From contig NZ_LLWP01000009.1 in the NCBI RefSeq assembly GCF_001412215.1, positions 62,001-126,000 on the forward strand: a stretch of DNA of 64,000 nucleotides, written 5' to 3'. Source of the DNA: Pedobacter sp. Hv1. Its GTDB lineage: Bacteria > Bacteroidota > Bacteroidia > Sphingobacteriales > Sphingobacteriaceae. Under the pieces are notes generated by a model that saw only the letters and a list, made by a program, of their open reading frames with translations, had not been told where the DNA came from and searched no databases. Both the position numbers and the translations under genes were made by a program. Every line of letters begins with the position of its first letter. Positions within the stretch are counted from its first letter, which is position 1. Below, piece by piece: positions 9,859 to 18,424 of the stretch.

Positions 9859-11182
9859 ACATAAGCAGCCAACTGAAGAGGAGCTAATTGCTCACATCAG
9901 ACAAAGCCTAATGGCTCATGAGGAAACTTATGAGGCGGGCGCATGGGAGAAATTTAATAAACAACAAACAAAGAAGCGCCCATTTTTATGGATCAGTGTC
10001 TTAAGCGGAGCTGCGGCCATACTTGCGCTTTGCGTTACGCTTTTATTGATGACAAAGGAAAAGCCAGAAGAATTGAAAAATGAGCTAGCCAAAAGCCATT
10101 CTTCGGCCACAACCGAGCAACCAAAGGCTACAACAACAGAAAGTTTACCTACAGCAATTGAAACGCAAAAGGAAGTTACGATACCTACAGATAAGCAAAA
10201 TGAAGGCCGTAAGCTCTTGTTGGCCGATGCTACTGAACCAAGAGCAGCAAAACAAGAGCAAGATTTTGTAGCACCACCTTTGCTGGTTACTAACCCTATC
10301 AACAATAACAATCCTACAAATCAACAGGTAGTGGTAAGCCCAGTAAATGAAAATCCTGTTATGGCAAATGTAACCAAACCGAAACCAGACCCGCAACAAG
10401 CAGAGAAAATGGCTGAAGAAAGACCTAAACCAAATATTATGGATTTCTTTGACAAAGAGGCAGAAAAAAACAAGGCCAATCCAAAAGAAAACCTACTCAA
10501 TAAACGAGAAAATAGATGGGAACTAGGGGTAATGGTTGCACCATCATTCGGTAATACCAAAAAACTGAATATGGGTTATGGATTAAGTATGGAATATAAC
10601 CTTTCTGATAAGCTATCTCTAAGTTCGGGTATAGCCTATAATGAAATGACAGCGAGCAAGAGTGTTGGCAATAATGGTGCTTCTGCCAGCCCATCAGAGG
10701 CATCAGCTTTTGTTCAAGATACCAGAAACTTAACCTCTGTTAGCGAAAGAGTAGTTGGTTTAGACATTCCTTTAGAACTTAAATATCACATTAGTAACAA
10801 CGTTTATGCTAATTTTGGTATTTCTGCTTTTGCCATACTCAACTATCAACGGGAAAACACTTATTTCGAGAATAAATTGGTTTCAAGCGCCTTTATTTCA
10901 GGAGGACCGTCTACACCAAATAGCCCAATTACTGGTGCCGATGGAGCTTCATTTACCAATAGTAGGATTATCAATCAGCTCACAACAGAACCAGCACCAG
11001 AATCTAGTAAAAATCAAAGCAACTATATTGGTTTTTACAACCTATCTGTTGGTTATAAAAAGAAGATTTCTAAAAACAATTCGGTTGCGATAGAACCCTT
11101 TATGAAGTTACCGATGAAAGAAGTGAGCAAAGATAACCTTAAATTGATTGGTACCGGATTACGGTTAAAATTTGATTTCTAA
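9845..11182 (+). CDS. Membrane-anchored protein with C-terminal outer-membrane beta-barrel domain (putative anti-sigma)
   Basis: 445 residues. Residues 1-45 are hydrophilic with an anti-sigma-like segment (EEELIAHIRQSLMAHEETYE, AWEKF). One transmembrane helix lies at about 46-69. Residues 70-215 are a low-complexity linker rich in Pro, Lys, Glu, Asn and Thr. Residues 220-445 form a PorT-like beta-barrel fold ending in a terminal aromatic (LRLKFDF), the usual C-terminal signature of an outer-membrane barrel. The start overlaps the sigma-factor gene by 14 bp. The natural reading is a one-piece envelope signal transducer: cytoplasmic sigma binding, inner-membrane helix, periplasmic linker, and outer-membrane or periplasmic barrel sensor. 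That function is inference; the architecture is visible. Confidence 0.75.
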   Translation: MQPTEHKQPTEEELIAHIRQSLMAHEETYEAGAWEKFNKQQTKKRPFLWISVLSGAAAILALCVTLLLMTKEKPEELKNELAKSHSSATTEQPKATTTESLPTAIETQKEVTIPTDKQNEGRKLLLADATEPRAAKQEQDFVAPPLLVTNPINNNNPTNQQVVVSPVNENPVMANVTKPKPDPQQAEKMAEERPKPNIMDFFDKEAEKNKANPKENLLNKRENRWELGVMVAPSFGNTKKLNMGYGLSMEYNLSDKLSLSSGIAYNEMTASKSVGNNGASASPSEASAFVQDTRNLTSVSERVVGLDIPLELKYHISNNVYANFGISAFAILNYQRENTYFENKLVSSAFISGGPSTPNSPITGADGASFTNSRIINQLTTEPAPESSKNQSNYIGFYNLSVGYKKKISKNNSVAIEPFMKLPMKEVSKDNLKLIGTGLRLKFDF

Positions 11183-11236
11183 CTACCTAATTTATAATAA
11201 TATCAGCTGTCTTTCGTTTCCGTAAAAACTAAATAT

Positions 11237-11244
11237 TAAGTTTG
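11237..11244 (+). promoter_or_regulatory. Candidate -7 box TAAGTTTG for the outer-membrane protein at 11269
   Basis: Matches TAnnTTTG, 24 bp upstream of the TTG start. The placement resembles the box in front of the paralogue at 5516. No strong -33 was seen. Confidence 0.35.
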
Positions 11245-11268
11245 TTAACGGATTTTGTCTAAAACAAA

Positions 11269-13947
11269 TTGAAAGCCATTTATAAATTAAGCGCCCATTT
11301 ATTCCTTTTCTTTAGCCTTTGTTATTCAATAACAGCATCTGCCCAAACCACTCATAAAGTTGCGGGTAGCGTGGTAGATAGTTTAAGTATCGCGATTGCT
11401 GACGCAAATATCCTTTTAATTGCAGGGTCAGATACCCTCAAAACAGTTACAGACAAATCGGGGAAGTTTAGTTTCAAGGGGATTAAAGCAGAAAATTTTT
11501 CGCTCAGTATCAGTAGCATGGGGTATTACCCTAATGTGGGCAACTACAAATTTGATAAAGGAGAGAAACAGTTGCAGATGGCCCCTATCGTTTTAAAAAA
11601 TTCGGGTATCATGCTTAAAGAGGTTGTGGTACATGCGCCTGTTAAGCCTATGCGAGTAATGAAGGATACGGTAGAGTTTAATGCTGCTGCTTTTCAGGTG
11701 TTGGCCGGAGATAAGGTAAGCGATCTGATTAAACAAATGTCTGGTATTGATGTAGATTTTGAAGATAATGTAACTACCATGGGCAAGGGGATGACTAAGC
11801 TAAGGGTAAATGGAAAGGATTTTTTTACCAATAATGTCAAAGATTTTATCAGTAAGCTGCCTGCAAGTATTGTGGCTAAAATACAAGTAATAGATGATTA
11901 CGGAGATGATGCCAACTTTACAGGCATTAAAGTTGGCGAGCCCCAAAAAATGCTAAATATTGTAACCAAATCAGATATTAATAAAGGAGTTTTTGGCAAC
12001 ATCGGTATCAATGGCGGAACGAGCAAACAAGTTTCTTTAAATGGAAATGCCAATATTTGGAGAGAAAGAGAGCAAATTGGGACTAATTTGAACGCTACAC
12101 AAGCCAATAACGGTGCTGGGCAAAGCAGAAACAGTGGTGCCTCTGTTAACCTTCGTAGAACCTTTAAAAAGAATGGTAGTTTTGGGATCAACTATAGTTT
12201 CTATAGCAATTTTAACGATAGTGAAAATATTTCGTTTATAGAGAGTGTAAATACCTTGGGAACGATTTATAGCGCCAATGAAAATAGAGGGAATAGCAAA
12301 GGATTTAACCATAATCTAGGCTTAGACTTTCAGAACAATACCAAAAAAGATTTTCTAAACGCATCTATGGGTATTGGCTACTCACAAAATACGGGAAATA
12401 ATAGTTCGAGTTCTAAACAAGAAGGGATCATTAAGCAAGATTTAACCAATCAAAGCAATTCCAGAAATACAGCGCCCAGTGTAAACGGCAATTTAAATTG
12501 GTCTAGAAGATTAGCAAAAAAAGGAGCGTCAATTTCTGCCAATATGAATCTGCGAGCGTCTTTGGGTAAAAATGGCCAGAACATCATTAGCAATACCTTG
12601 TATTATGATCCAATAACCGATTTCTTGGTTAAAGATTCGCTGTTAAACCGAAGGGTAAACACTAATTATAATAATAACAACTTTGGAGGTACATTAACCT
12701 ATAGTCACCCTTTAAAAAAACCGAAGGATACATTGGCAAGTAGAAATATCAATGCTTCTTATGGCTTCTCTATTGGCAATACCAATAATGATATCCTAAC
12801 TTATGTAACTGATAAAGCAAATAATATACGTTATGTAGACTCTTTAAGTACACAATACTCTTCTCTGTTCTTTTCGCAGAACATTGGACTTAGTTATGCC
12901 TATAACAGCAAAAAGATGAATTATACCCTGGGTGCAAGTGTTAGGCCAAATACGTTGATTGGCGATTATGAAAACTTAAACGTTCACCTCAAGAATACCA
13001 ACATCAATTATGCCCCTACCTTTAACCTTTCATACAGGGTAAAGGAGAACAAAACATTAAGTATGCGTTACAATGGGAATAGCAATAGTCCTAGCCCCAG
13101 TCAATTACAGCCTGTTAGAAATACACAAAACCTACAGAACGTTATTGTTGGTAATCCAGATCTCAAACCTTCTTTTAATCATAATTTTAACATCAGCTAT
13201 AATGGAAATGATGCAAAGAGTGGAAAATCTTTACAACTATCTATCGGTGTATCAACCACACAAAACCAGATTGTAAGCAATGTCATTTTAATACGCGATA
13301 CTTTAAATGGCTTAAAGCAAGAAACGCACTACGAAAATGCCAATGGAATGTATAACCTTAATGGCAATTATTTCTATAATATTCCGTTAGCTAAGAACAA
13401 ATTTACAATTAGCATTAGAGGTAATTTTAACTACGGGAACAATATTGTTTTTACAGACAATGTTAAATTATTTAATAAAGCATTTAGTTTCTCTCAATCT
13501 TTGAACTCTACTTTGATGCTCAAAAAAATAGCTATAGGAGGAAGCGCTGCCTATAGTTTAAGTGCAAATAATTATACCCTTATTAAAGGAGTATCTAGAA
13601 ATGTAGAAACATGGAATTTTGTATTAACAGCTCGGGGCAATTTTTTAAAGAGCTATAAGTTTGAAACAAATTTTTCTAAAAGAATAAATACAGGGTATGC
13701 AATTGTGAATACCAATCCATTTTTAATTGGGGCGTCGCTAAGTAGAACTTTCTTAAAAAGTAAGGTGCTTATCGCAAATGTGAAGGTGGCCGATTTATTA
13801 AATCAAGGGAATAATTTATCGAGATATGTTTCTGGAAATTCGACAATTGACAGTAGAAGTAACCAAATTACTCGTTATTTTACATTTGGACTGAGTTATA
13901 ATTTGCAGAAATTTGGAGGAAGTAGAGGAATGGTAACTTATTATTAA
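11269..13947 (+). CDS. TonB-dependent-receptor-like outer-membrane beta-barrel protein, paralogue 2
   Basis: 892 residues, TTG start at 11269 giving a signal peptide (MKAIYKLSAHLFLFF to ASAQ). Domain order is the same as in the protein at 5516-8344: regulatory-like Ig fold (about 30-115), plug-like region with KLRVNGKDFFTNNVKDFI, and a long Asn/Ser-rich barrel. The similarity runs end to end, with nearly identical stretches in the plug and the last 60 residues, so the pair arose by duplication. The stop codon is 4 bp before the TlpA gene, implying co-transcription. It follows the sigma/anti-sigma-like pair and is a likely regulon member. Confidence 0.85.
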   Translation: MKAIYKLSAHLFLFFSLCYSITASAQTTHKVAGSVVDSLSIAIADANILLIAGSDTLKTVTDKSGKFSFKGIKAENFSLSISSMGYYPNVGNYKFDKGEKQLQMAPIVLKNSGIMLKEVVVHAPVKPMRVMKDTVEFNAAAFQVLAGDKVSDLIKQMSGIDVDFEDNVTTMGKGMTKLRVNGKDFFTNNVKDFISKLPASIVAKIQVIDDYGDDANFTGIKVGEPQKMLNIVTKSDINKGVFGNIGINGGTSKQVSLNGNANIWREREQIGTNLNATQANNGAGQSRNSGASVNLRRTFKKNGSFGINYSFYSNFNDSENISFIESVNTLGTIYSANENRGNSKGFNHNLGLDFQNNTKKDFLNASMGIGYSQNTGNNSSSSKQEGIIKQDLTNQSNSRNTAPSVNGNLNWSRRLAKKGASISANMNLRASLGKNGQNIISNTLYYDPITDFLVKDSLLNRRVNTNYNNNNFGGTLTYSHPLKKPKDTLASRNINASYGFSIGNTNNDILTYVTDKANNIRYVDSLSTQYSSLFFSQNIGLSYAYNSKKMNYTLGASVRPNTLIGDYENLNVHLKNTNINYAPTFNLSYRVKENKTLSMRYNGNSNSPSPSQLQPVRNTQNLQNVIVGNPDLKPSFNHNFNISYNGNDAKSGKSLQLSIGVSTTQNQIVSNVILIRDTLNGLKQETHYENANGMYNLNGNYFYNIPLAKNKFTISIRGNFNYGNNIVFTDNVKLFNKAFSFSQSLNSTLMLKKIAIGGSAAYSLSANNYTLIKGVSRNVETWNFVLTARGNFLKSYKFETNFSKRINTGYAIVNTNPFLIGASLSRTFLKSKVLIANVKVADLLNQGNNLSRYVSGNSTIDSRSNQITRYFTFGLSYNLQKFGGSRGMVTYY

Positions 13948-13951
13948 TGCA

Positions 13952-14542
13952 ATGGAGATAAAAAAGATGATGACAAAGAAAAATATGATCAATGGGCTTT
14001 TGATAGCCTTTGTTTTGATGATCCTTTTTGTGCCTTCAGCAAAAGCACTTTTAATGCAAGGACTGATGCAGTTGGGCTTATTTAAACCACAGTTTAATAC
14101 CGAAAAAGCAACCCTATCTGCCGACTTGTCGAGTATAAAATTTAAAGACGCCAAGGGTAATGTAGTGAGTTTAGCCGATTTAAAAGGTAAAGTTGTATTT
14201 CTTAATTTTTGGGCTACTTGGTGCCCACCTTGTTTGGCAGAAATGCCATCTGTAAATAAACTACACCAGCAATTTGCCAATGATAAGGATGTCGTTTTTT
14301 TGATGGTTGATGCAGATAGTAACTTTGAGAAAGCACAGGCTTACATGGATCGGAAAAAATATAAGATGCCAGTATTTGTTGCCGCTGGAGATATTCCTGA
14401 TGTTATTTTTAAGGGATCTTTGCCCACCACTGTAGTTTTAGATAAGATGGGTAGAATTTCTTATAATGAAGCTGGTGCAGCAAACTATGCAAGTCAGAAA
14501 TTTATAGACTTTATTCATCAATTGAAAGCCCTGAAATATTAA
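13952..14542 (+). CDS. TlpA-family membrane-anchored thioredoxin
   Basis: 196 residues. An uncleaved signal anchor (MINGLLIAFVLMILFVPSA) precedes an AhpC/TSA-Redoxin type thioredoxin fold with the active site WATWCPPC at about residues 87-94 and the cis-Pro loop LPTTVVLD. It should be a periplasm-facing thiol-disulfide oxidoreductase. Its gene starts 4 bp after the outer-membrane protein gene, so it may keep cysteines reduced in exported partners. ATGs at 13952 and at 13967 or 13970 are all possible starts. Confidence 0.88.
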   Translation: MEIKKMMTKKNMINGLLIAFVLMILFVPSAKALLMQGLMQLGLFKPQFNTEKATLSADLSSIKFKDAKGNVVSLADLKGKVVFLNFWATWCPPCLAEMPSVNKLHQQFANDKDVVFLMVDADSNFEKAQAYMDRKKYKMPVFVAAGDIPDVIFKGSLPTTVVLDKMGRISYNEAGAANYASQKFIDFIHQLKALKY

Positions 14543-14588
14543 TTTAAAGGGGATATCCGTATCTTTAGGCCTTTAAACCTTAAATAAT

Positions 14589-14846
14589 ATGGAACCCTTT
14601 GATATAGAAGTAGGAGCAGTTAATTATGCCGTTTTCCCAGAGGGGAATGATACCTATACCATTTTTAAAAATGGAACGGAGTATATCCAGATCCAAAAAG
14701 ATACATCAACTATTTGGTTAAAGCTGGATTATAAAACAGACATGCCAATTTTTGAAGAAAACGAAGAAGTTAACCTCATTGGCCAACAAATAGAAGCCTA
14801 TAAACAAACTCCTCAAGATGATCAGGAGGAGGATGTTTTAGATTAA
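14589..14846 (+). CDS. Small acidic hypothetical protein
   Basis: 85 residues, strongly acidic C terminus (QTPQDDQEEDVLD). No signal peptide or membrane segment. The N-terminal 60 residues alternate like a small beta-sheet protein (YAVFPEGNDTYTIFKNGTEYIQI). It sits 47 bp after the TlpA gene in the same direction. Coding character looks genuine, but I do not recognise a family with a known function. Confidence 0.7.
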   Translation: MEPFDIEVGAVNYAVFPEGNDTYTIFKNGTEYIQIQKDTSTIWLKLDYKTDMPIFEENEEVNLIGQQIEAYKQTPQDDQEEDVLD

Positions 14847-14980
14847 ATAATTGTTTGCCAGTTTAAGGGTGTCGGAATGTAAAATGCTAACTTATTGTGA
14901 CAACTCAATTGAAAAACGAGATCTCAAGTGTAAATACAACAGGAACAAATCATTATTTCTTTAAAATTTAATTAACTCAT

Positions 14981-16414
14981 TTATTTTTCTTTAACAGCAT
15001 TAGTTTTGCGAAGGAGTATATTGTTGGTGCCATTTAATTTTTGAGGGATAATAATTTGCCAAGTAACAGATTGACCTTGAGCGATTGTGCCCTCTTTTAA
15101 TACTCCTCCAGAACTAAATGTAAGGCCATTATTTAAGATAACTTCATAAGTGCCCACATTATCGGGGGCAACAGTACATTTTAAGGTTAAACTTTTGGTG
15201 CCTGGTTTTAAGTTAGAAGCTGCAACCGAGTTCGATTGCCCAATTTCTGTTGCACCTAAGAAACTGTTATCTAAATATATTTCAAAAGCATCGTCTGCCA
15301 AATTGCCATTGTCTCTAATGGTGATGTTACCATCTATATTTCCACTTGATACGCATGGAGTAGGATCAATCTGGCCACTTTGTGCATATTTTTCGCCTTC
15401 TGCATAATATTCAAAATGTAAATGTGGACCAGTTACTCTACTGCCAGTGGCCCCAGTTTTGCCTAAGAGTTGTCCTTTTTTAATTGATTGTCCATTCGTT
15501 ACATTTTGCTCAGATAAATGAGCATATAATGTAGCTGTGTTATCCTTATGTCGTACAAAGATAATTTTTCCATAACTGGTACTGGTTTTAACTATTTCTA
15601 TTGTTCCATCTGAAACTGCATAAATGGGCGTTCCTGTCGCAACTCTATAATCTACACCCCTATGGTTTTTTAAGACAGTTCTATGAAGTGGGTCGTATCT
15701 AGGCCCAAAAAGATCATCGGGACTAAGAAATGTAGTGCATTTATCAAAACTACCAAGTGGACAAGCAATTTGAGATGCATTACAGCCACTAGTAGCTGCT
15801 ACTGAATTACCTATAGACTTGCTTTTTGTTGGAGGGCTGCTAATTAGATTTTCACCAGGTGTTGTCCCAATAATTAATATCGCCTCATAGGTTTTAGCGG
15901 TTGATCGTTGATTTGTAAAAAGTTCTCTAGAAAGTGTTGCTGTTAACTCACTAGTTATTGGGTTGTAATTGGAAGGAATTTGATAAAAGCTATCAATGAT
16001 TTCAAATGACGATTCCTGAATTGCTTGCGCAAATATCTGGAAGCCATATTTAGCCGGTAACAAGGCTTTGAATTTAGTGGGTAACTTTATAGCAATAGAG
16101 ATACTATCATTTAGTGGGGCATCTTTTGCAATGTTAAGTGTAATCTGATAAGGGAGCACCTTATCTATTTTGTAAAAAGTAGCAGTCTCGTTAAAAAGGT
16201 CTAAAATTGCTTTATCGTTTACTGTTTTTAAAGAAACTTCTGTGGCAAGAATGGATCCTTTTGGAAAATTAACTTTTATGGTGTCTCCTAAGTGAGCTTC
16301 TTTAACAATTTCCTTCGAAACGGGTTCTTTATCTTTTGGTGTCTTTTTGCAAGCAATTGTAAATACAGTTAAAATAAATACAATACCGAGAATGTAATAG
16401 TAAAGGTTTTTCAT
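14981..16414 (-). CDS. M23-family peptidase lipoprotein
   Basis: 477 residues with a lipobox near the N terminus (FTIACKK, Cys about 22). Residues about 40-190 are a beta-rich region of unknown role. Residues about 240-345 are a LytM/M23 zinc endopeptidase domain with HRGVDYR (His and Asp ligands, about residues 250-256), YAHLSEQ and HLHFEYY (about 328-334). The C-terminal 120 residues look like a beta-sandwich carrier domain. M23 enzymes cut peptidoglycan cross-links. All four motif positions are present, so it may be active. It is transcribed alone, convergent with the 14589 gene. Confidence 0.88.
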   Translation of the reverse strand: MKNLYYYILGIVFILTVFTIACKKTPKDKEPVSKEIVKEAHLGDTIKVNFPKGSILATEVSLKTVNDKAILDLFNETATFYKIDKVLPYQITLNIAKDAPLNDSISIAIKLPTKFKALLPAKYGFQIFAQAIQESSFEIIDSFYQIPSNYNPITSELTATLSRELFTNQRSTAKTYEAILIIGTTPGENLISSPPTKSKSIGNSVAATSGCNASQIACPLGSFDKCTTFLSPDDLFGPRYDPLHRTVLKNHRGVDYRVATGTPIYAVSDGTIEIVKTSTSYGKIIFVRHKDNTATLYAHLSEQNVTNGQSIKKGQLLGKTGATGSRVTGPHLHFEYYAEGEKYAQSGQIDPTPCVSSGNIDGNITIRDNGNLADDAFEIYLDNSFLGATEIGQSNSVAASNLKPGTKSLTLKCTVAPDNVGTYEVILNNGLTFSSGGVLKEGTIAQGQSVTWQIIIPQKLNGTNNILLRKTNAVKEK

Positions 16415-16629
16415 AGCGTTTAAAGTTTAACTAAATGTTATACTGCTCAGAATGTATAAGCAATAGATATTCCTCAAAACTATATGAAGTAATTACAGCA
16501 ACTTAGGGTTCATTCACCTCTTTTGATAAGGTGTTTTTACGGTAGTTAATCTTTTAGGATAGAATTGCCCTCTACAACTAACCGATAGAAATTGCGATAT
16601 GCTTATTAATTGATAATCGTATGCTAGGA

Positions 16630-16878
16630 TTAATCCTTTTCATTTTCTCGAATGATCAAATAATAGATGACATACAACCATCCAAAAATTCCTGCAAAAA
16701 AAGAAGTTAAAACCGAATTAGTCCTATCCCAACAAATTACAATGGCCAAAACACTACCCATTCCAATGCCACCGCTAATTAGTGTATTGGAAGTTTCATT
16801 GCCCTCATGGGCAAAAAGAAAAGTGGTATGGGCGATAAGAAGAATTGTAAAAAAGAGCGTTTTAAGAAGTGTATTCAT
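16630..16878 (-). CDS. Small secreted or membrane protein
   Basis: Starting at the ATG at 16878 gives 82 residues with a signal peptide (MNTLLKTLFFTILLIAH to FLFAHEGNE) and two further hydrophobic segments, ending in a charged tail (RENEKD). An ATG eight codons upstream (16902) would spoil the signal. I do not recognise a family. Pedobacter-type genomes carry many such short membrane proteins. It lies next to the yifB tail remnant, which may mark the original neighbour of yifB. Confidence 0.6.
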   Translation of the reverse strand: MNTLLKTLFFTILLIAHTTFLFAHEGNETSNTLISGGIGMGSVLAIVICWDRTNSVLTSFFAGIFGWLYVIYYLIIRENEKD

Positions 16879-16949
16879 GTAAGGATATATTTTAGTAAAC
16901 ATAAGAAGTAATTCGCTTTTTTAGTAATCTGGTTTTTTGAATATCTTAA

Positions 16950-17028
16950 CCCACCCAACGATCCCTATCTAGGCTTCTGCCAAGTGTTCTGCCTCAATGG
17001 CCTCACTAGCTGCTAGGTCTGTCTGCAA
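16950..17028 (-). pseudogene. yifB: Decayed second copy of the yifB 3' end
   Basis: Positions 16973-17021 match 27321-27369 (the true yifB 3' coding end) at 44 of 49 bases. All five differences are synonymous in the yifB frame, so both copies read DLAASEAIEAEHLAEA. The remnant lacks 16 bp between two GCTTCT repeats, which puts a TAG right after that peptide. The match continues more weakly into the region encoding the terminal WAG. It therefore looks like the tail of a once-functional yifB from a related lineage, not a freshly duplicated and drifting copy. Confidence 0.75.
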
Positions 17029-17070
17029 TGGTGGAATCTGCAAAAGATCTTCCTACTATAAAATGCCGGT

Positions 17071-17110
17071 AAAACAAGAAAAGGTGCCGCTTGATTGAAG
17101 GACACCTTTT
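17071..17110 (-). terminator. Terminator of the amidohydrolase operon
   Basis: Read on the minus strand, AAAAGGTG / CACCTTTT form a stem with a 16-nt loop followed by CTTGTTTT, 19 bp past the amidohydrolase stop. Confidence 0.6.
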
Positions 17111-17128
17111 ACTTTTAAGCGATAAGCT

Positions 17129-18421
17129 TTAGGACTTCGGATAAAACTTACCATTTTTGATCACTCCAAAGATGTCTTTGGTCGCAGAGATGTTCTCCAA
17201 TGGATTACTGTTCAGGATAAGGATATCGGCTCTTTTGCCTTCCGTAATCTGCCCTCTGTCGGAAAGCCCGGTGGCTTCAGCGCCGATCATCGCCGCCGCA
17301 TGGATCACCTCCTCAGGACTGAAGCCACATTTACTCACCATCAATGCCATCTCTTCATGAATGTTAGGAAGCGCAGTACCTTCAGGAATCATCCAGTCTG
17401 TTCCTACAGATACCTTTACGCCAGCCTGATGCATCCTTTTGGTGATGTAAAAGGCATTGACATCATATCCTTTGTTTAAGGAAGACAAATAAATGGTAGC
17501 ATCCAGAATCACATTGTTCTTTTTCATCAAAGCCATTAAAGGATTGAGTTGAGGGAAATCCATTTTTAATGCAGAATATCCATTGTGATCATTGACCATT
17601 TTCCCATTCTTTCCTACCTGCTCCCATGGTACATCATGAGCGTGAGAAATGACTTTTACCCCAGCATTAACCGCTTCTGAAGGGATGGCAGGCATGATTG
17701 TGGCATGTGACCAGACCTGCATCTTCTGCAAAGTGGCTTCTGTTGCCAGTTTTTTCACCATTGCTCCCGAGATATCCGAATAGATTTTTATTCCTGTTGC
17801 ACCGCTTCCTTTGGCCATGGCAATGATATCATGGGCATTGTCTTGCTCATTAACGGTTTGACGCCAGCCAATGGACTGATTTTCCAGGCCCAATATTTCC
17901 CTGTCACCCATCATTTTCATGTAGTTGGGACCGGCGAGAAAAGCCACATAAAAAATATCGGGTGAAGGAATCTGATCGAGATTTGCCGAACGCTGATAAC
18001 CAGCCACTAAACGCCCGTCGCCACCCATATCTCGTACGGTAGTAATGCCACCCATTAATACGCGTTCAAGATCATGATGTGTTCTTTTGTTTAACTCTTC
18101 TATGGTACCTTCGGTGATGGTACCCAGGTGAACATGCGTGTCGATTAATCCAGGCAGAATGAATTTGCCATTCAGGTCCATCACTATTGCTGCTTCATAT
18201 CCCGCTTTTTGGGGCTGGCCCTTAGGAATAACGTCGGTAATGAGGCCGTCTTCTAGATAGACATCTGCAATTACTGCCGGAGAATGGAGCTTTCCATTGA
18301 TTACAGTGCCATTTTTTAAAATCGTTTTTACCGTTTTCTTAGGCCCGCTTTGCTGTCTTTTCTGTGCAAAAATACCCAAAGGTAAAAGACAGAGCACTAA
18401 GATTATTTTCAGTTTATTCAT
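17129..18421 (-). CDS. Secreted metal-dependent amidohydrolase (imidazolonepropionase-like)
   Basis: 430 residues with a signal peptide (KIILVLCLLPLGIFAQ). The TIM-barrel amidohydrolase metal centre is complete: DTHVH (His96, His98), Lys212 in GIKIYSD (probably carboxylated), His239 in WSHA, His260 in ISHAHD and Asp342 in GTDWM. The family includes imidazolonepropionase and prolidase-like dipeptidases. With an export signal it more likely acts on peptides or cyclic amides in the periplasm. It is the last gene of the SusCD/TlpA locus, 3 bp after the TlpA gene, so it probably degrades what SusCD imports. Confidence 0.88.
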   Translation of the reverse strand: MNKLKIILVLCLLPLGIFAQKRQQSGPKKTVKTILKNGTVINGKLHSPAVIADVYLEDGLITDVIPKGQPQKAGYEAAIVMDLNGKFILPGLIDTHVHLGTITEGTIEELNKRTHHDLERVLMGGITTVRDMGGDGRLVAGYQRSANLDQIPSPDIFYVAFLAGPNYMKMMGDREILGLENQSIGWRQTVNEQDNAHDIIAMAKGSGATGIKIYSDISGAMVKKLATEATLQKMQVWSHATIMPAIPSEAVNAGVKVISHAHDVPWEQVGKNGKMVNDHNGYSALKMDFPQLNPLMALMKKNNVILDATIYLSSLNKGYDVNAFYITKRMHQAGVKVSVGTDWMIPEGTALPNIHEEMALMVSKCGFSPEEVIHAAAMIGAEATGLSDRGQITEGKRADILILNSNPLENISATKDIFGVIKNGKFYPKS

Positions 18422-18424
18422 CCG

